DNA from: Paracoccaceae bacterium
GTDB lineage: Bacteria; Pseudomonadota; Alphaproteobacteria; Rhodobacterales; Rhodobacteraceae
Assembly (NCBI GenBank): GCA_033344815.1
Contig: JAWPMR010000001.1
Coordinates: 1 to 46,135 of the forward strand
Direction: 5' to 3'
DNA length: 46,135 nt
Part shown: positions 1-7,754 of the stretch, piece after piece
Numbering within the stretch: position 1 is the first letter of the stretch
Layout: the number at the start of each line of letters is the position of its first letter
Notes under the pieces: model-generated
Told to the model about the DNA's origin: nothing
The model's database searches: none
Seen by the model: the letters and a program-made list of their open reading frames with translations, nothing else
Position numbers and translations under genes: made by a program

Positions 1-597
1 ATTGGCTTTGCCCCGCACGAGGATGTGCACATGCGGATTGTCTGTGTTCCAATGATCGACGGCGACCCAGTCCAATCTGGTCCCGAGATCCCGTTCAGCA
101 CGGGTCATCAGGTCACGCGTGAAAGCGCGCAGGTCCTCAAGCTCGGTGGCATCTTCCGGCGAGGCGATGAACCGGAAGTGGTGCCGGTCATCTTCGCAGC
201 GCGCCGCAAATCCGCCCCGGTCGAGGTCATCGCGTTCAGACCCGAACAAGTCTGCGTCGCGTCCGTCTTGACCGACGCCGTCGCGCTGCAGGTAGCCGAG
301 ATGCTTGGCCATGGGCGCGGAGCGAAAGCGCTTGCCTTGGTGGCGCACGACGCGGGCCTTCACGACGACGCGTCGGGAGGTGCGGGTCAGACCTTTGGCG
401 GTTCGGGCAAACCGTCCGCGCCCGAAAGAGGTGTTGCCGGAACGCGTGCTGCCCGCGCCGATACGGTAGCCGGTATGTCCGGATTTCCGCACTGCTCGCA
501 TGACCTCGTTGACGAAACGGGTGGGTTGCTTCGAGGTCCTGCCGCCGTCGCGGATACGCCCGGGGCGGATGCGCAGGTCATTGTCGCGCCCGGTCAT
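1..597 (-). CDS. RlxS-type relaxase (DUF3363 family), N-terminal part, truncated by window edge
   Basis: The reverse strand is open from an ATG at 597 to the left edge, giving the first 199 residues of a relaxase. Relaxases of this family nick the element at oriT and lead the transferred strand into the recipient. The diagnostic motif is DNPHVHILVRG at residues 186-196, the HxH metal-binding motif of the relaxase fold. The N-terminus is Arg/Gly-rich and basic, usual for the RlxS/DUF3363 family. The rest of the protein, and probably the traG/trb genes, lie outside the window to the left. The 250 bases between this start and the lytic transglycosylase hold only short unconvincing frames. Family assignment is confident; the gene name is from family knowledge. 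Confidence 0.88.
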   Translation of the reverse strand, partial: MTGRDNDLRIRPGRIRDGGRTSKQPTRFVNEVMRAVRKSGHTGYRIGAGSTRSGNTSFGRGRFARTAKGLTRTSRRVVVKARVVRHQGKRFRSAPMAKHLGYLQRDGVGQDGRDADLFGSERDDLDRGGFAARCEDDRHHFRFIASPEDATELEDLRAFTRDLMTRAERDLGTRLDWVAVDHWNTDNPHVHILVRGKAN

Positions 598-844
598 GGC
601 CGCATTCGCTCGCAGAACATGCTGCCGCACAAAGAATATCGCAAAATCAGAATTTTAGATGAAGTCCTGCGGCATGCAGCTTGGATGTGCGGCGCAAATC
701 CTCGCAGAGAAACAACAGCTTGAGGTCCGCTTGCGGCACCTCTTTTATCTCGCGCTCTTTCTGTTGAGACCCAGTGCGTCGACCAGCACCTGCACATTCC
801 TGCGACCGGGCGTTCCAGACCTCGCCATGGTGCGATTGCGCGGA

Positions 845-1549
845 TCATGGCGTTTGCCCCCGGCTGAGAGGCAGGAAGATGCCGTTTCGAGACGCGTCTG
901 ACGCAATCCGTTGGGTGTCATCACCTTGGGTTTGACCCTCCTCAGCCGTTGCCGCGAACAGCGGGGCGTCGCGCCAGTCTTGCGTCCTGTGCGGGCGGCT
1001 GACTGCCCGCGCAATGCTGGTCCCGTCGCCGATGAGGGGTGCGACGATGGCGAGGTAATTGCGAGTTTCACGCGGCAGGGCGCGCCCGGTATCAAGGTGC
1101 TCTTGGTAGCACGCAGGCCCGGCATTGTAGGCAGCGAGAAAGCCGGGGGACCCGAAGCGGTCGTACATTTGCCGCAGATAGGCGGTACCGGCGAGGATGT
1201 TGTCGCGTGGATCGAAAGGGTCATTGCCAAGCCGGTGGGCTGCGCGCAATTCGGCCCAGGTGTCGGGCATGATCTGCATAAGCCCCATGGCGCCTGCGTG
1301 GCTGACCGCGCGTTGATTGCCCGCACTCTCGACCTCCATGACGGCACGGATCCAGGGCTGCGGGATGCCGAACCTGCGCGCGGCTTCTGCGATATGCATG
1401 TCGATGGGTTGCTGTTCAGATGCAGGAACACTGCGGTCCTGAGCGATCACGGCGGACGGTGCCACGGGGATCGGAGTGCAGAGGAGCAGCACGAGCGCAG
1501 TAGTGATATTGGCACCGCGACGTCTGTGCTCGGGTTCAACTTTACGCAT
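845..1549 (-). CDS. Lytic transglycosylase (conjugation-associated, SLT domain)
   Basis: A 234-residue secreted muramidase-like protein that would open peptidoglycan locally so that the transfer apparatus can be assembled. A basic N-terminus followed by a hydrophobic stretch (about residues 14-33) is a signal peptide. The SLT domain follows (about 45-160) with the catalytic Glu in VMEVESAGN and the conserved AMGLMQIMPDTW and AAYNAGP blocks. I chose the ATG at 1549 because it has a strong purine-rich ribosome site (GGAGGGG) just upstream; longer versions of the frame run back into traF. The start overlaps the end of traF by a few bases, so the two are translationally coupled. Confidence 0.9.
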   Translation of the reverse strand: MRKVEPEHRRRGANITTALVLLLCTPIPVAPSAVIAQDRSVPASEQQPIDMHIAEAARRFGIPQPWIRAVMEVESAGNQRAVSHAGAMGLMQIMPDTWAELRAAHRLGNDPFDPRDNILAGTAYLRQMYDRFGSPGFLAAYNAGPACYQEHLDTGRALPRETRNYLAIVAPLIGDGTSIARAVSRPHRTQDWRDAPLFAATAEEGQTQGDDTQRIASDASRNGIFLPLSRGQTP

Positions 1550-2063
1550 CTTCCGCCCCTCCATATGTCCAAAGAGGGATGGCGCGACCGAGAACTGTGG
1601 CGGCTGACAGGGGGCCGAAATAGCGTCCATCGAGGCTGTCGGCGACACCAGCAAGGAGCAGGAAGACCTCGTCCGAGGCGAGCGTTACACATCCCGTCCA
1701 ACGGGGAAGCGGGCGGCCCTGTCGGTCAGCCGATGCTGCCTGGGCAACAACGGTGCCGGCGATGGCGATATCGAGACCATCGCGACAGACGGTCATGCCC
1801 GAGACGGCCGCGACGCGTTTCAACAGCAAGGTATCCGCACCAACATAGCCGCGTTCAACCACCCAGGATGACCGGTCTTCCGGCAGGCGCACGGCAACGA
1901 TTTCGCCCAGCGATGGCCCTTGTGACGCTCGAACGACATAGAGGCCGATCGGCACGCTTGCCGAGGCATTCCAGATCAGGCGCGGTGCGCGGTCGATCTG
2001 TGCAGCTGCGAGCAGACCAAGGGACAAACCGGCCGCGAGGAGGGCAGGGGCCGCCGCGCTCAT
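1542..2063 (-). CDS. traF: TraF-like S26 family signal peptidase
   Basis: A 173-residue membrane-anchored serine peptidase of family S26. In conjugation systems TraF processes (and in RP4 cyclises) the pilin. One N-terminal membrane helix (about residues 4-23) is followed by the catalytic Ser in ASVPIGLYVV and the catalytic Lys in LLLKRVAAVSG, the two boxes of the family dyad, and by the late block ADSLDGRYFGPL. The start at 2063 overlaps the stop of the DUF2840 gene as ATGA, so translation is coupled. Longer upstream versions of this frame only shadow DUF2840. Confidence 0.92.
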   Translation of the reverse strand: MSAAAPALLAAGLSLGLLAAAQIDRAPRLIWNASASVPIGLYVVRASQGPSLGEIVAVRLPEDRSSWVVERGYVGADTLLLKRVAAVSGMTVCRDGLDIAIAGTVVAQAASADRQGRPLPRWTGCVTLASDEVFLLLAGVADSLDGRYFGPLSAATVLGRAIPLWTYGGAEDA

Positions 2064-2518
2064 GTCGTCACCAAGCGTCGCTTGAGCCATGCCGCATGCC
2101 GGGCAGGGCTGTAGGGCCGGGGCTCCAATGCAGCGGTCAGGCGGTTGTGGACGTGCCGCCAATGGTCGGGGCAGACATCTTCCGGTGCGATGCCATAGCT
2201 TTCCACGATGTCGATGGACCGAAGCGTGGCCTCGACCTTGGGCCAGCCGGAGAGGCGTAGCAAAAGCTCGCCACCCGGCGTAACACAGGGCACTGTCGAG
2301 CAAGGCTCGCCTGCACCGACGGCGCGCAGAATGTCGATCCGGCTTTCAACGGTGCCATAGTCGTTCGACGACCAGCGCAGGAGCGCGAAGATTGCGCCGG
2401 GGGTGAAGGCTACGCGCTTTTCCGTGCGCGTCAGGATGGTTTCCTCGGCAATCCGACCGAAACGGATCCAGCGCTCGATGCGCCCTTCGATCCAGGTGAG
2501 GTGGACAAGTGTCTGCAT
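2060..2518 (-). CDS. DUF2840 domain protein
   Basis: A 152-residue protein of DUF2840, a family found almost only beside traF and the RlxS-type relaxase in alphaproteobacterial conjugative elements. Its biochemical role is not known. It is soluble by inspection, with a basic C-terminus (PARHAAWLKRRLVTT). The ATG at 2518 lies four bases after the HTH gene's stop, and the stop overlaps the traF start, so it sits in the middle of a tightly packed operon: HTH, DUF2840, traF, lytic transglycosylase. Assignment rests on the sequence pattern and this context. Confidence 0.85.
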   Translation of the reverse strand: MQTLVHLTWIEGRIERWIRFGRIAEETILTRTEKRVAFTPGAIFALLRWSSNDYGTVESRIDILRAVGAGEPCSTVPCVTPGGELLLRLSGWPKVEATLRSIDIVESYGIAPEDVCPDHWRHVHNRLTAALEPRPYSPARHAAWLKRRLVTT

Positions 2519-2522
2519 TGGC

Positions 2523-2804
2523 TCAGCGCCCACGCCGCAGATAGGCCGGCGAAACGGCGGCATAGCGTTTGGCGGGTAGAACGCGGTCTTCGGTCTCATC
2601 CGAGGTCGAGGTCTTCTCGCCTCGTGTGACCCAGGCCTGCAGATCGTCGACCGCGTAGACGACGCGCCCGCCGATTTTCGAGTAGCGCGGGCCGGTTCCG
2701 TAGGTCCGGTGTTTTTCCAGCGTACGGCCGGACAGGCCGAGAAAGCGGGCGGCTTCCGGGGTTCTGAGGTAGCGGGGCGGGAGTCCTTCGTTTGGGTCGG
2801 GCAT
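2523..2804 (-). CDS. AlpA/MerR-like helix-turn-helix DNA-binding protein
   Basis: A 93-residue excisionase-like winged HTH. The motif YLRTPEAARFLGLSGRTLEK (residues 12-31) followed by GPRYSKIGGRVVYAVDDLQA is the classic HTH_17 pattern: helix-turn-helix, then a wing, then a dimer helix. It is first in the operon leading to DUF2840 and traF, so it probably regulates transfer genes or acts as a directionality factor. Upstream at 2938-2949 is the perfect 12-bp palindrome ATCAGGCCTGAT, a possible binding site; that link is inference. Confidence 0.88.
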   Translation of the reverse strand: MPDPNEGLPPRYLRTPEAARFLGLSGRTLEKHRTYGTGPRYSKIGGRVVYAVDDLQAWVTRGEKTSTSDETEDRVLPAKRYAAVSPAYLRRGR

Positions 2805-2937
2805 TTGAGCATCTCCGGTGGCTAGGCCGCGCGACGGCGCGTCGCGGGCTGTCGGAGGTCATCAAAACGCAGATGCGCCGTGGGGAGGGATGACGAAGAT
2901 CGCGGCGCGAAAACGTCACCCCTCAAAGGCCAACTTG

Positions 2938-2949
2938 ATCAGGCCTGAT
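2938..2949. promoter_or_regulatory. 12-bp perfect palindrome upstream of the HTH-DUF2840-traF operon
   Basis: The sequence ATCAGGCCTGAT is a perfect inverted repeat between the HTH gene and the DUF2285 pseudogene. It is embedded in a looser outer repeat (CCCTCA near 2919, TGAGGG near 2948). It could be an operator for the operon or part of a terminator for the upstream gene, but there is no U-run, so an operator is the better guess. Confidence 0.3.
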
Positions 2950-2980
2950 GAGGGTTCGAACTTCGGGGATTGCGCGGCGA

Positions 2981-3725
2981 TCACTTGCGCGGCTTGGAGC
3001 GCCCCGTTGGACCGCGACCGAGAAGGAGAAAGCGATAGCCTTTGGTGGTTAGATGTGTCCCATGGGCCGACAGTCGGGTGATCTGGGCTTTCAGGGAGCT
3101 GGTTTTCCAATGTTCACGCGACACTGCCTCCACGCCGAACAAATGCCGCGCGATTGTCTGATAGCTCGCGCTGTTTCGGCGCGCATCGAGCGTGCGCAGT
3201 GCAAGCTGGATGCGTCGTCGCTGCTGCGGTGTCAGGGGCGGAGGGGATCGTTTCTGGCGCAGCAATTGCACACGGAGCGACTTGAGTGTGTCGACCCGTG
3301 CCGCCCAATGTTCGTCCAGCGGAACCAGAATCCCAACCGGGCGTTTGAGGCTATTGGGATCCAGCACGAGCAACGCACCCGTTGCGAGGCGCACATACAT
3401 CAAGCCGTCCTGCGTTCCGATGACGGTCAGATCATCTGTATCGATACGTGTCGCCGTGGTGTCGCTGCCAGGGACCGGCACAGCATACCCGACCGCTGCC
3501 GGGGCGATTGATGGCTTCCAGAAGACGGGTGCTTTGGGTGCGTCGATGTCCGGATCAACCGGGAAATCGTAACCCCCATGCAGCCGGTGATTTCAATCCA
3601 TCCCGCATTCGCGGGTAATTGGCGCGATAGTCGGAATTGCGGCGCAAGCATTCCCAGGCCAGCCCGGACAGGTCGAGACTGTCGAAATGCTTGTAAGCCG
3701 CTTCGTCTTGCCAATCTTTGGTCAT
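2981..3725 (-). pseudogene. DUF2285/DUF6499-type regulator broken by a single-base frameshift
   Basis: The intact family protein has an N-terminal segment (starting MTKDWQDEAAYKHFDSLD, ATG at 3725) followed by a DUF2285 domain ending in HLTTKGYRFLLLGRGP. Both parts are here but in different frames. The first frame reads 42 normal residues to MRDGL, then stops early. The second frame resumes at once with NHRLHGGYDFPVDPDID and continues to the stop at 2981. Removing one T from the TTT at 3591-3593 (an extra A on the coding strand) restores one frame of 247 codons. The C-terminal 166 residues could still be made from an internal start. It is either a recent inactivation or an assembly error. Confidence 0.85.
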
Positions 3726-3856
3726 GGCGAAGCTCCGCGTCAGCTGTTTCGATGGACAATGAGTATAGCTTGGTGACGCGTCAAAACGACGGCAGGAACG
3801 GTTGCCCTGCGCAACCTGCGCGGGTGTTCGCCGATGTCTTACGGATAAGGCGAAGT

Positions 3857-4129
3857 TCAGCCGTTACCGCCCTCAAGCAGCTTGCGATAGCCGTGCTCCG
3901 TCATCCAACGAGCGCGGGCGAGGTGGCTGTCGTACATCTTTTTGGCACGCTCTGGTTCTTTGGCGGCATCTATACCGAAAAGAATCTCACTGACTTCCTG
4001 CAGGCTGGCACCGCTTTCAGCGGCATCAAACAGGCGCAAGTACAGCGTCATATGCGCGTGGTCGTAATCGGTCAGCTCATCGCTTTGCGGTGCGAGATCA
4101 GCGATCGGCGTGGTGCCTGTGGCAGACAT
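3857..4129 (-). CDS. Short DUF2285-domain protein
   Basis: A 90-residue protein consisting essentially of one DUF2285-like domain: LYLRLFDAAESGASLQEVSE, then EPERAKKMYDSHLARARWMT and GYRKLL. The end block matches the C-terminus of the neighbouring DUF2285 pseudogene, so the two are paralogous. The domain has no established function; its constant place next to ICE regulators suggests a DNA-binding role. The ATG at 4129 has the good ribosome site GAGGGGG; a longer frame to 4162 lacks one. Confidence 0.85.
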   Translation of the reverse strand: MSATGTTPIADLAPQSDELTDYDHAHMTLYLRLFDAAESGASLQEVSEILFGIDAAKEPERAKKMYDSHLARARWMTEHGYRKLLEGGNG

Positions 4130-4269
4130 GATTCCCCCTCGCCGTTGGGCGTTAAGGCTCATAACAGCACATCAAATTGCGTGTGCAAGGTCGGATTGCA
4201 GTCAGTTGAACTGACGATGAGCATTATAATACGTCGCACCAAAATACGCGATAGGTTCTTTACTGGCGG

Positions 4270-4488
4270 ATGGACATCCGCGTTGTTTTTGCAAGGAATC
4301 TCAAGCACTACCGCCAATTGCGCGGGCTGACACAGGCCGCGTTGGCGGCGGTAATGGATGTCGACCGCGCGCATGTCAGCTCGATGGAGCGAGGTCAGCA
4401 GAATGTCACCTTGCAGACCCTACAGCGGGTCGCCGCGCATCTGGATGTGGACCCAGCGAAGCTGATCGAAGAACACTCGGAACCCTAA
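4270..4488 (+). CDS. XRE-family helix-turn-helix regulator
   Basis: A 72-residue Cro/CI-type repressor made of a single HTH_3 domain: FARNLKHYRQLRGLTQAALA, then VDRAHVSSMERGQQNVTLQT and a final helix. It is transcribed away from the DUF2285 genes, with about 140 bases between the two starts, so the shared intergenic region is the likely operator. Such a small XRE protein beside DUF2285 commonly acts as the element's lysogeny-type repressor; that role is inference here. It ends 13 bases before the convergent parE remnant. Confidence 0.9.
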   Translation: MDIRVVFARNLKHYRQLRGLTQAALAAVMDVDRAHVSSMERGQQNVTLQTLQRVAAHLDVDPAKLIEEHSEP

Positions 4489-4501
4489 TTGAGTTACAGG
4501 A

Positions 4502-4912
4502 TCACGGAATCCCTATCTGATTTGGGCGGCTGGATTGGACGATGGCGGTCGGTTGCTTGGTGGCACTGGTTTCGTTGGCTGCCCGAGGTGTGCACTTTCG
4601 CCCGCGTGCTTTTCTGCGCCTTATCCAGTCGGCCCCAGCATAGGTCACGGTGTGGATATGCACCTCGTGTGCATCATCGTCAATAGTGAAGGCGATCACG
4701 GCCTTGCGGCCTGCAGGAATGCCGCGCAGCCAGGGCGCAATCCCATCCCGACAGCTGCCCTTTTGGGGCAGTTCGGTAAGGCTAGCGAAAGCTGCTTCGA
4801 TCTCGTCCAACCTGCGCGCTGCCTATTGAGGGCCGGCATAATCGTTCAGCCAGCGAATGATCGCGCCTAGATCCTCCGCAACCGCCGGATGGAACCGGAT
4901 GCGATGGCTCAC
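4502..4912 (-). pseudogene. parE: ParE/RelE-type toxin with in-frame amber codon
   Basis: Reading starts at GTG 4912, overlapping the antitoxin stop as GTGA, exactly as in parDE operons. It gives SHRIRFHPAVAEDLGAIIRW and LNDYAGPQ, then an amber TAG at 4825-4823, and then continues in the same frame with AARRLDEIEAAFASL and the usual ParE core up to VHIHTVTYAGADW. The stop falls inside the second helix, so only about 29 residues would be made. The frame also runs some 40 codons beyond the usual ParE end, suggesting the 3' end is also altered. The toxin is most likely dead, leaving parD an orphan. Confidence 0.85.
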
Positions 4913-5178
4913 GCCTCGCGCGCGGTCTGAAGGCGGGCCCGGGCGGCGGCAAAGGCTTTCTCCGCCGAGACATAGTCGGCGCGCGGCCTGTCGAGCCGCG
5001 CCCGAATTTCTTCGGCCATCGCGCCGAGGGCCAGCTCGCGTTCCTCTTCATCGCGCATCATCTGCTCCAGAGCCGCTGCCACAGCCGCGCTTTGCGAGGC
5101 GAAGACGCCTTGGCCCACCTTGTCGGTCAGGAACCGATGGTGGCGGTCGGTGAAGCTGATGGTTGTCTTGACGGTCAT
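4909..5178 (-). CDS. parD: ParD-type antitoxin
   Basis: An 89-residue ribbon-helix-helix antitoxin: the beta strand (MTVKTTISFTDRHHRFL) and two helices come first, then the charged helical tail (about residues 45-89) that would wrap the toxin. It is followed with a 4-base overlap by the broken parE gene, and normally would both neutralise ParE and repress its own promoter. The ATG at 5178 has GGAG seven bases upstream. With the toxin interrupted, it may persist only as a DNA-binding autorepressor or as protection against related toxins. Confidence 0.88.
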   Translation of the reverse strand: MTVKTTISFTDRHHRFLTDKVGQGVFASQSAAVAAALEQMMRDEEERELALGAMAEEIRARLDRPRADYVSAEKAFAAARARLQTAREA

Positions 5179-5631
5179 GCTGGGCTCCGAGGTATGGCTT
5201 AGTCATATAGTCGAAGGCTTGAAGACCAACAAACTCTTCGAGGAGGGCGGAAAGCGTGAATTCGCCGCGTCGCGGCAGGAAACTTTGGAAGCTGCGAAAG
5301 CGGACCATTTGTCAATGGTGTTTTTGGTTCGTCCTGCTTTGGGACAGTTGTTCAGGGAAGCAGAAGTTCGCTGCGATTGCGAGGACATCAGTTTGTCGGA
5401 CCCGATGCAGACCTTCAATGTAGTCCGTTTCGGTCTGTGTATTTTCTAGCTCTGATGGGTCGCTTAGCAACACATAAACTCCGATGTTCGGGTATTATCT
5501 TGTGTGACGAATTTCGTGCGATAAGAAATACGTATTTCCGAAATATGTGATGAAATTCAGATCATATTTGACTCTTTCTTGTGAATATTCTTTGGTGAAG
5601 AGCGTAAAATTCAACGAAGGATTGTTCAGCA
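5179..5631. other. Intergenic control region between parD and the defence cargo
   Basis: No convincing gene is seen in these 453 bases. The left part carries the divergent parD promoter. The right part (from about 5440) is AT-rich and marks the change from ICE backbone to cargo. It holds the perfect palindrome listed separately at 5525-5538 and an imperfect one (ACGAATTTCGT, 5507-5517). Confidence 0.5.
5525..5538. promoter_or_regulatory. 14-bp perfect palindrome upstream of the defence cargo
   Basis: GAAATACGTATTTC is a perfect inverted repeat about 95 bases before the first gene of the cargo operon, in an AT-rich promoter-like stretch. It is a plausible operator for a dimeric repressor. No regulator gene is adjacent, so the protein that would bind it is unknown. 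Confidence 0.35.
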
Positions 5632-5862
5632 TTGTCCGAAGTAATTGATAAAAGGGAGAAATTTGTTCGACTCGCAGAGGGGCGGACGCAGTCCGCCTTG
5701 GATGCGATTCGCAAACTCGGCAATCTTTCGAACCGGCGAGCGTATGAGTACTCAGACAGCGATGTGAAGAAAATCGTGAAAGCTCTTCGAGACGCTACCA
5801 GCGACATTGAACGAAAATTTGGCTCAACGGCCAGCGATGGCGTCGACAAATTCAAGCTCTAG
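5632..5862 (+). CDS. Small charged helical protein, first gene of the GHKL/HEPN-like module
   Basis: A 76-residue protein, rich in Lys, Arg and Asp and probably all helical, with the block LAEGRTQSALDAIRKLGNLS then NRRAYEYSDSDVKKIVKALR. It has no membrane segment or known catalytic motif, and I do not recognise the family. The start is a TTG with GAAGGA ten bases upstream; no better start exists in frame. It lies 11 bases before the GHKL ATPase gene and on the same strand, so the two are almost certainly co-transcribed. Conserved-looking spacing of hydrophobics suggests a real gene and a partner or regulatory subunit of the ATPase; that role is inference. Confidence 0.7.
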   Translation: MSEVIDKREKFVRLAEGRTQSALDAIRKLGNLSNRRAYEYSDSDVKKIVKALRDATSDIERKFGSTASDGVDKFKL

Positions 5863-5873
5863 GGGCACATTGC

Positions 5874-7754
5874 ATGAAGTCAGAACCACTCAATATCCGC
5901 GACAAGCGGTTCCTTATCAATCGACTGATTGAGCAAGCTCCTGTGAACACTTTAGTTCGCGAGTTTTTCAAGAACGCTGACGAAAGTGCAGCTGGCGCTG
6001 CTTACGGCAACCGTCGCATCGAGATCTACCCGACTATGATCGAGGGTGTTAGGAAGCTCACTTTCTGGAACACTGGAACGGGCATGGACGACCGCGAGCT
6101 AAAACAAGCGACCGAGTTGTCCTCTTCGATCAACAAAGAGATGGCACTCGATGGAAATTTTGGCATCGGAGCAAAGGTTTCAGGTCTGACAATGTCGAAA
6201 GAGGGCATTCGCTATCGTTCTTGCAAGGATGGCACTGTCAACGAAGTGGTGATCGGCTTCGATGCTGACGAACAGACCTATGTTCGGTTCTCAGTGGAAA
6301 TGCCTGATGGCAGTTTCGATACGATATATGACGTCACTCAGGCTGCAATTAGTGACGGTCAGGACACATCGTTCGATTGGACGGAAGTTGTCCTCATGGG
6401 CGAGGGTGAAGACCACGACACTGTTGCCGAGCCACTAGGGAAAGGAAAGAGCCAAGATCGTAGTTTCATACCGTCGGCTATCTTCCGGCGCTTCGCACGC
6501 TTCTCTGATGGCGTCGATGTGCGCATCGACGTCGCTATGACCAAAGGTGGAGGCAAAGACGAAACCGGTCGCACGCGACGCTTGAAGACGCTCGAAGAAG
6601 TGGCGGAGGAGCTTCCAAACCACGAGTGGGTTGACGCGCCGGGTGGAGAAATAAGGGTACACTATATCCATGACCCGAAGCACGAACGCTACAGCCACTC
6701 TCTCAGCGCGCTGGCCAACCCGGCAACCAGCTCGACGACCTTTTGTGCGTTAGTTCACAAGGGAGAGCGTTATGACATTAAGTCCAGAAAAGCCTGGTCA
6801 GCCGCTGCTCCAAACTTCGGAATTCCATTTGGTTCGAAGGTTCTCACAGTTGAGATTGAGCTTTCAGATGAACTGGCGCTGCCAAATCAATATAGGGATG
6901 GGCTGACCTGGCCAGATGACCGTTCTCAAATGCTTGCAGAGGACTTTGACGATTACGTACGGGAACTGATGCCAAATTGGGTCAAGGATGTCATTCGCGC
7001 GGAGTCTCCGATGTCGGACGACAATTTGGATGATCTTCAGTCCGACCTCCAGAAATTGCTCGATGAGTTCCGTATACCGACAGTGACATTAAGCCCATCA
7101 CGCCGTCAGTCCGCGATGCTGACTGAGGCGGCAGCGGAAGGCACCGATACATCTGATCCCACTAGTCTCGACACCAAGTTTCCCGAGCTAAGCGAAGCTG
7201 GTGACATCGACGGTGCTGAAGCCAGTCCAAACAAGAGCCAGCGTGCAAAACACAAGAAAGTCCGCAAGGCGCCGGATGGTTCGAAGCTCTCACGCTCAGC
7301 TCAATCATTGGAGCGCGTGCCAGAAATCAAGATCCTCACCGATCTAGAGGAGATAGCAGACAAGAACCTGAAGGGTCGCGCAGGCCGCTACTATAAGGAT
7401 GCACAGACTCTGTTCGTGAACGGTCTTTACTCCGCTGCTGAGCGAATGGCCGTCGAACTTGATGCTGAACTGCGAACTGCGGGCGAGGCTGAAGTCGTGC
7501 GATCGGCGATTGTGAAAGCCTCGCGGAAGTTTATGGCTTTCCGTGTTGGCAAGGCGACTTGCTATGCAATCAGTAAGCGTCTTTCAGATGATTGGTCCAG
7601 CGACGATCTTGACCGTGCGACATCACCAGAATCTTTGTCGTTAGCCGCGGATGACTATAAGCAAAGCATTTCACAAGCTAAGCGGTACGCAAAGGAGCTG
7701 ATAAAGACGGCGGACGTACCAGAAGAAAATGACAAAGCAATATCCCTCGTTTGA
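5874..7754 (+). CDS. GHKL (Hsp90/MORC-like) ATPase of unassigned system
   Basis: A 626-residue protein with an N-terminal GHKL ATP-binding domain. The N-box is REFFKNADE (29-37), the G1 box is WNTGTGM (65-71) and the G2 box is GNFGIGAKVSG (94-104), matching the Bergerat fold of Hsp90, MutL and MORC proteins. There is no histidine-kinase phosphoacceptor domain, so it is not a sensor kinase. A middle domain continues to about 390; a charged low-complexity linker (about 430-475, with SQRAKHKKVRKAPDGSK) leads to a helical C-terminal domain (490-626). Its stop overlaps the start of the next gene by 26 bases. Proteins of this architecture occur in defence islands, where ATP-driven dimer clamping is thought to sense or act on DNA. 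Its function here is inferred from context only. Confidence 0.88.
   Translation: MKSEPLNIRDKRFLINRLIEQAPVNTLVREFFKNADESAAGAAYGNRRIEIYPTMIEGVRKLTFWNTGTGMDDRELKQATELSSSINKEMALDGNFGIGAKVSGLTMSKEGIRYRSCKDGTVNEVVIGFDADEQTYVRFSVEMPDGSFDTIYDVTQAAISDGQDTSFDWTEVVLMGEGEDHDTVAEPLGKGKSQDRSFIPSAIFRRFARFSDGVDVRIDVAMTKGGGKDETGRTRRLKTLEEVAEELPNHEWVDAPGGEIRVHYIHDPKHERYSHSLSALANPATSSTTFCALVHKGERYDIKSRKAWSAAAPNFGIPFGSKVLTVEIELSDELALPNQYRDGLTWPDDRSQMLAEDFDDYVRELMPNWVKDVIRAESPMSDDNLDDLQSDLQKLLDEFRIPTVTLSPSRRQSAMLTEAAAEGTDTSDPTSLDTKFPELSEAGDIDGAEASPNKSQRAKHKKVRKAPDGSKLSRSAQSLERVPEIKILTDLEEIADKNLKGRAGRYYKDAQTLFVNGLYSAAERMAVELDAELRTAGEAEVVRSAIVKASRKFMAFRVGKATCYAISKRLSDDWSSDDLDRATSPESLSLAADDYKQSISQAKRYAKELIKTADVPEENDKAISLV

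Noticed and set aside
594..848. 84-codon minus-strand frame between the transglycosylase and relaxase
   Set aside because: Its composition is not protein-like and it lacks a ribosome site; another frame in the gap (ending KLHAAGLHLKF) looks slightly better but has no start.
911..2260. Long plus-strand frame opposite the transfer genes
   Set aside because: It is a shadow of the well-supported minus-strand transglycosylase, traF and DUF2840 genes; similar shadows occur opposite parB and int.
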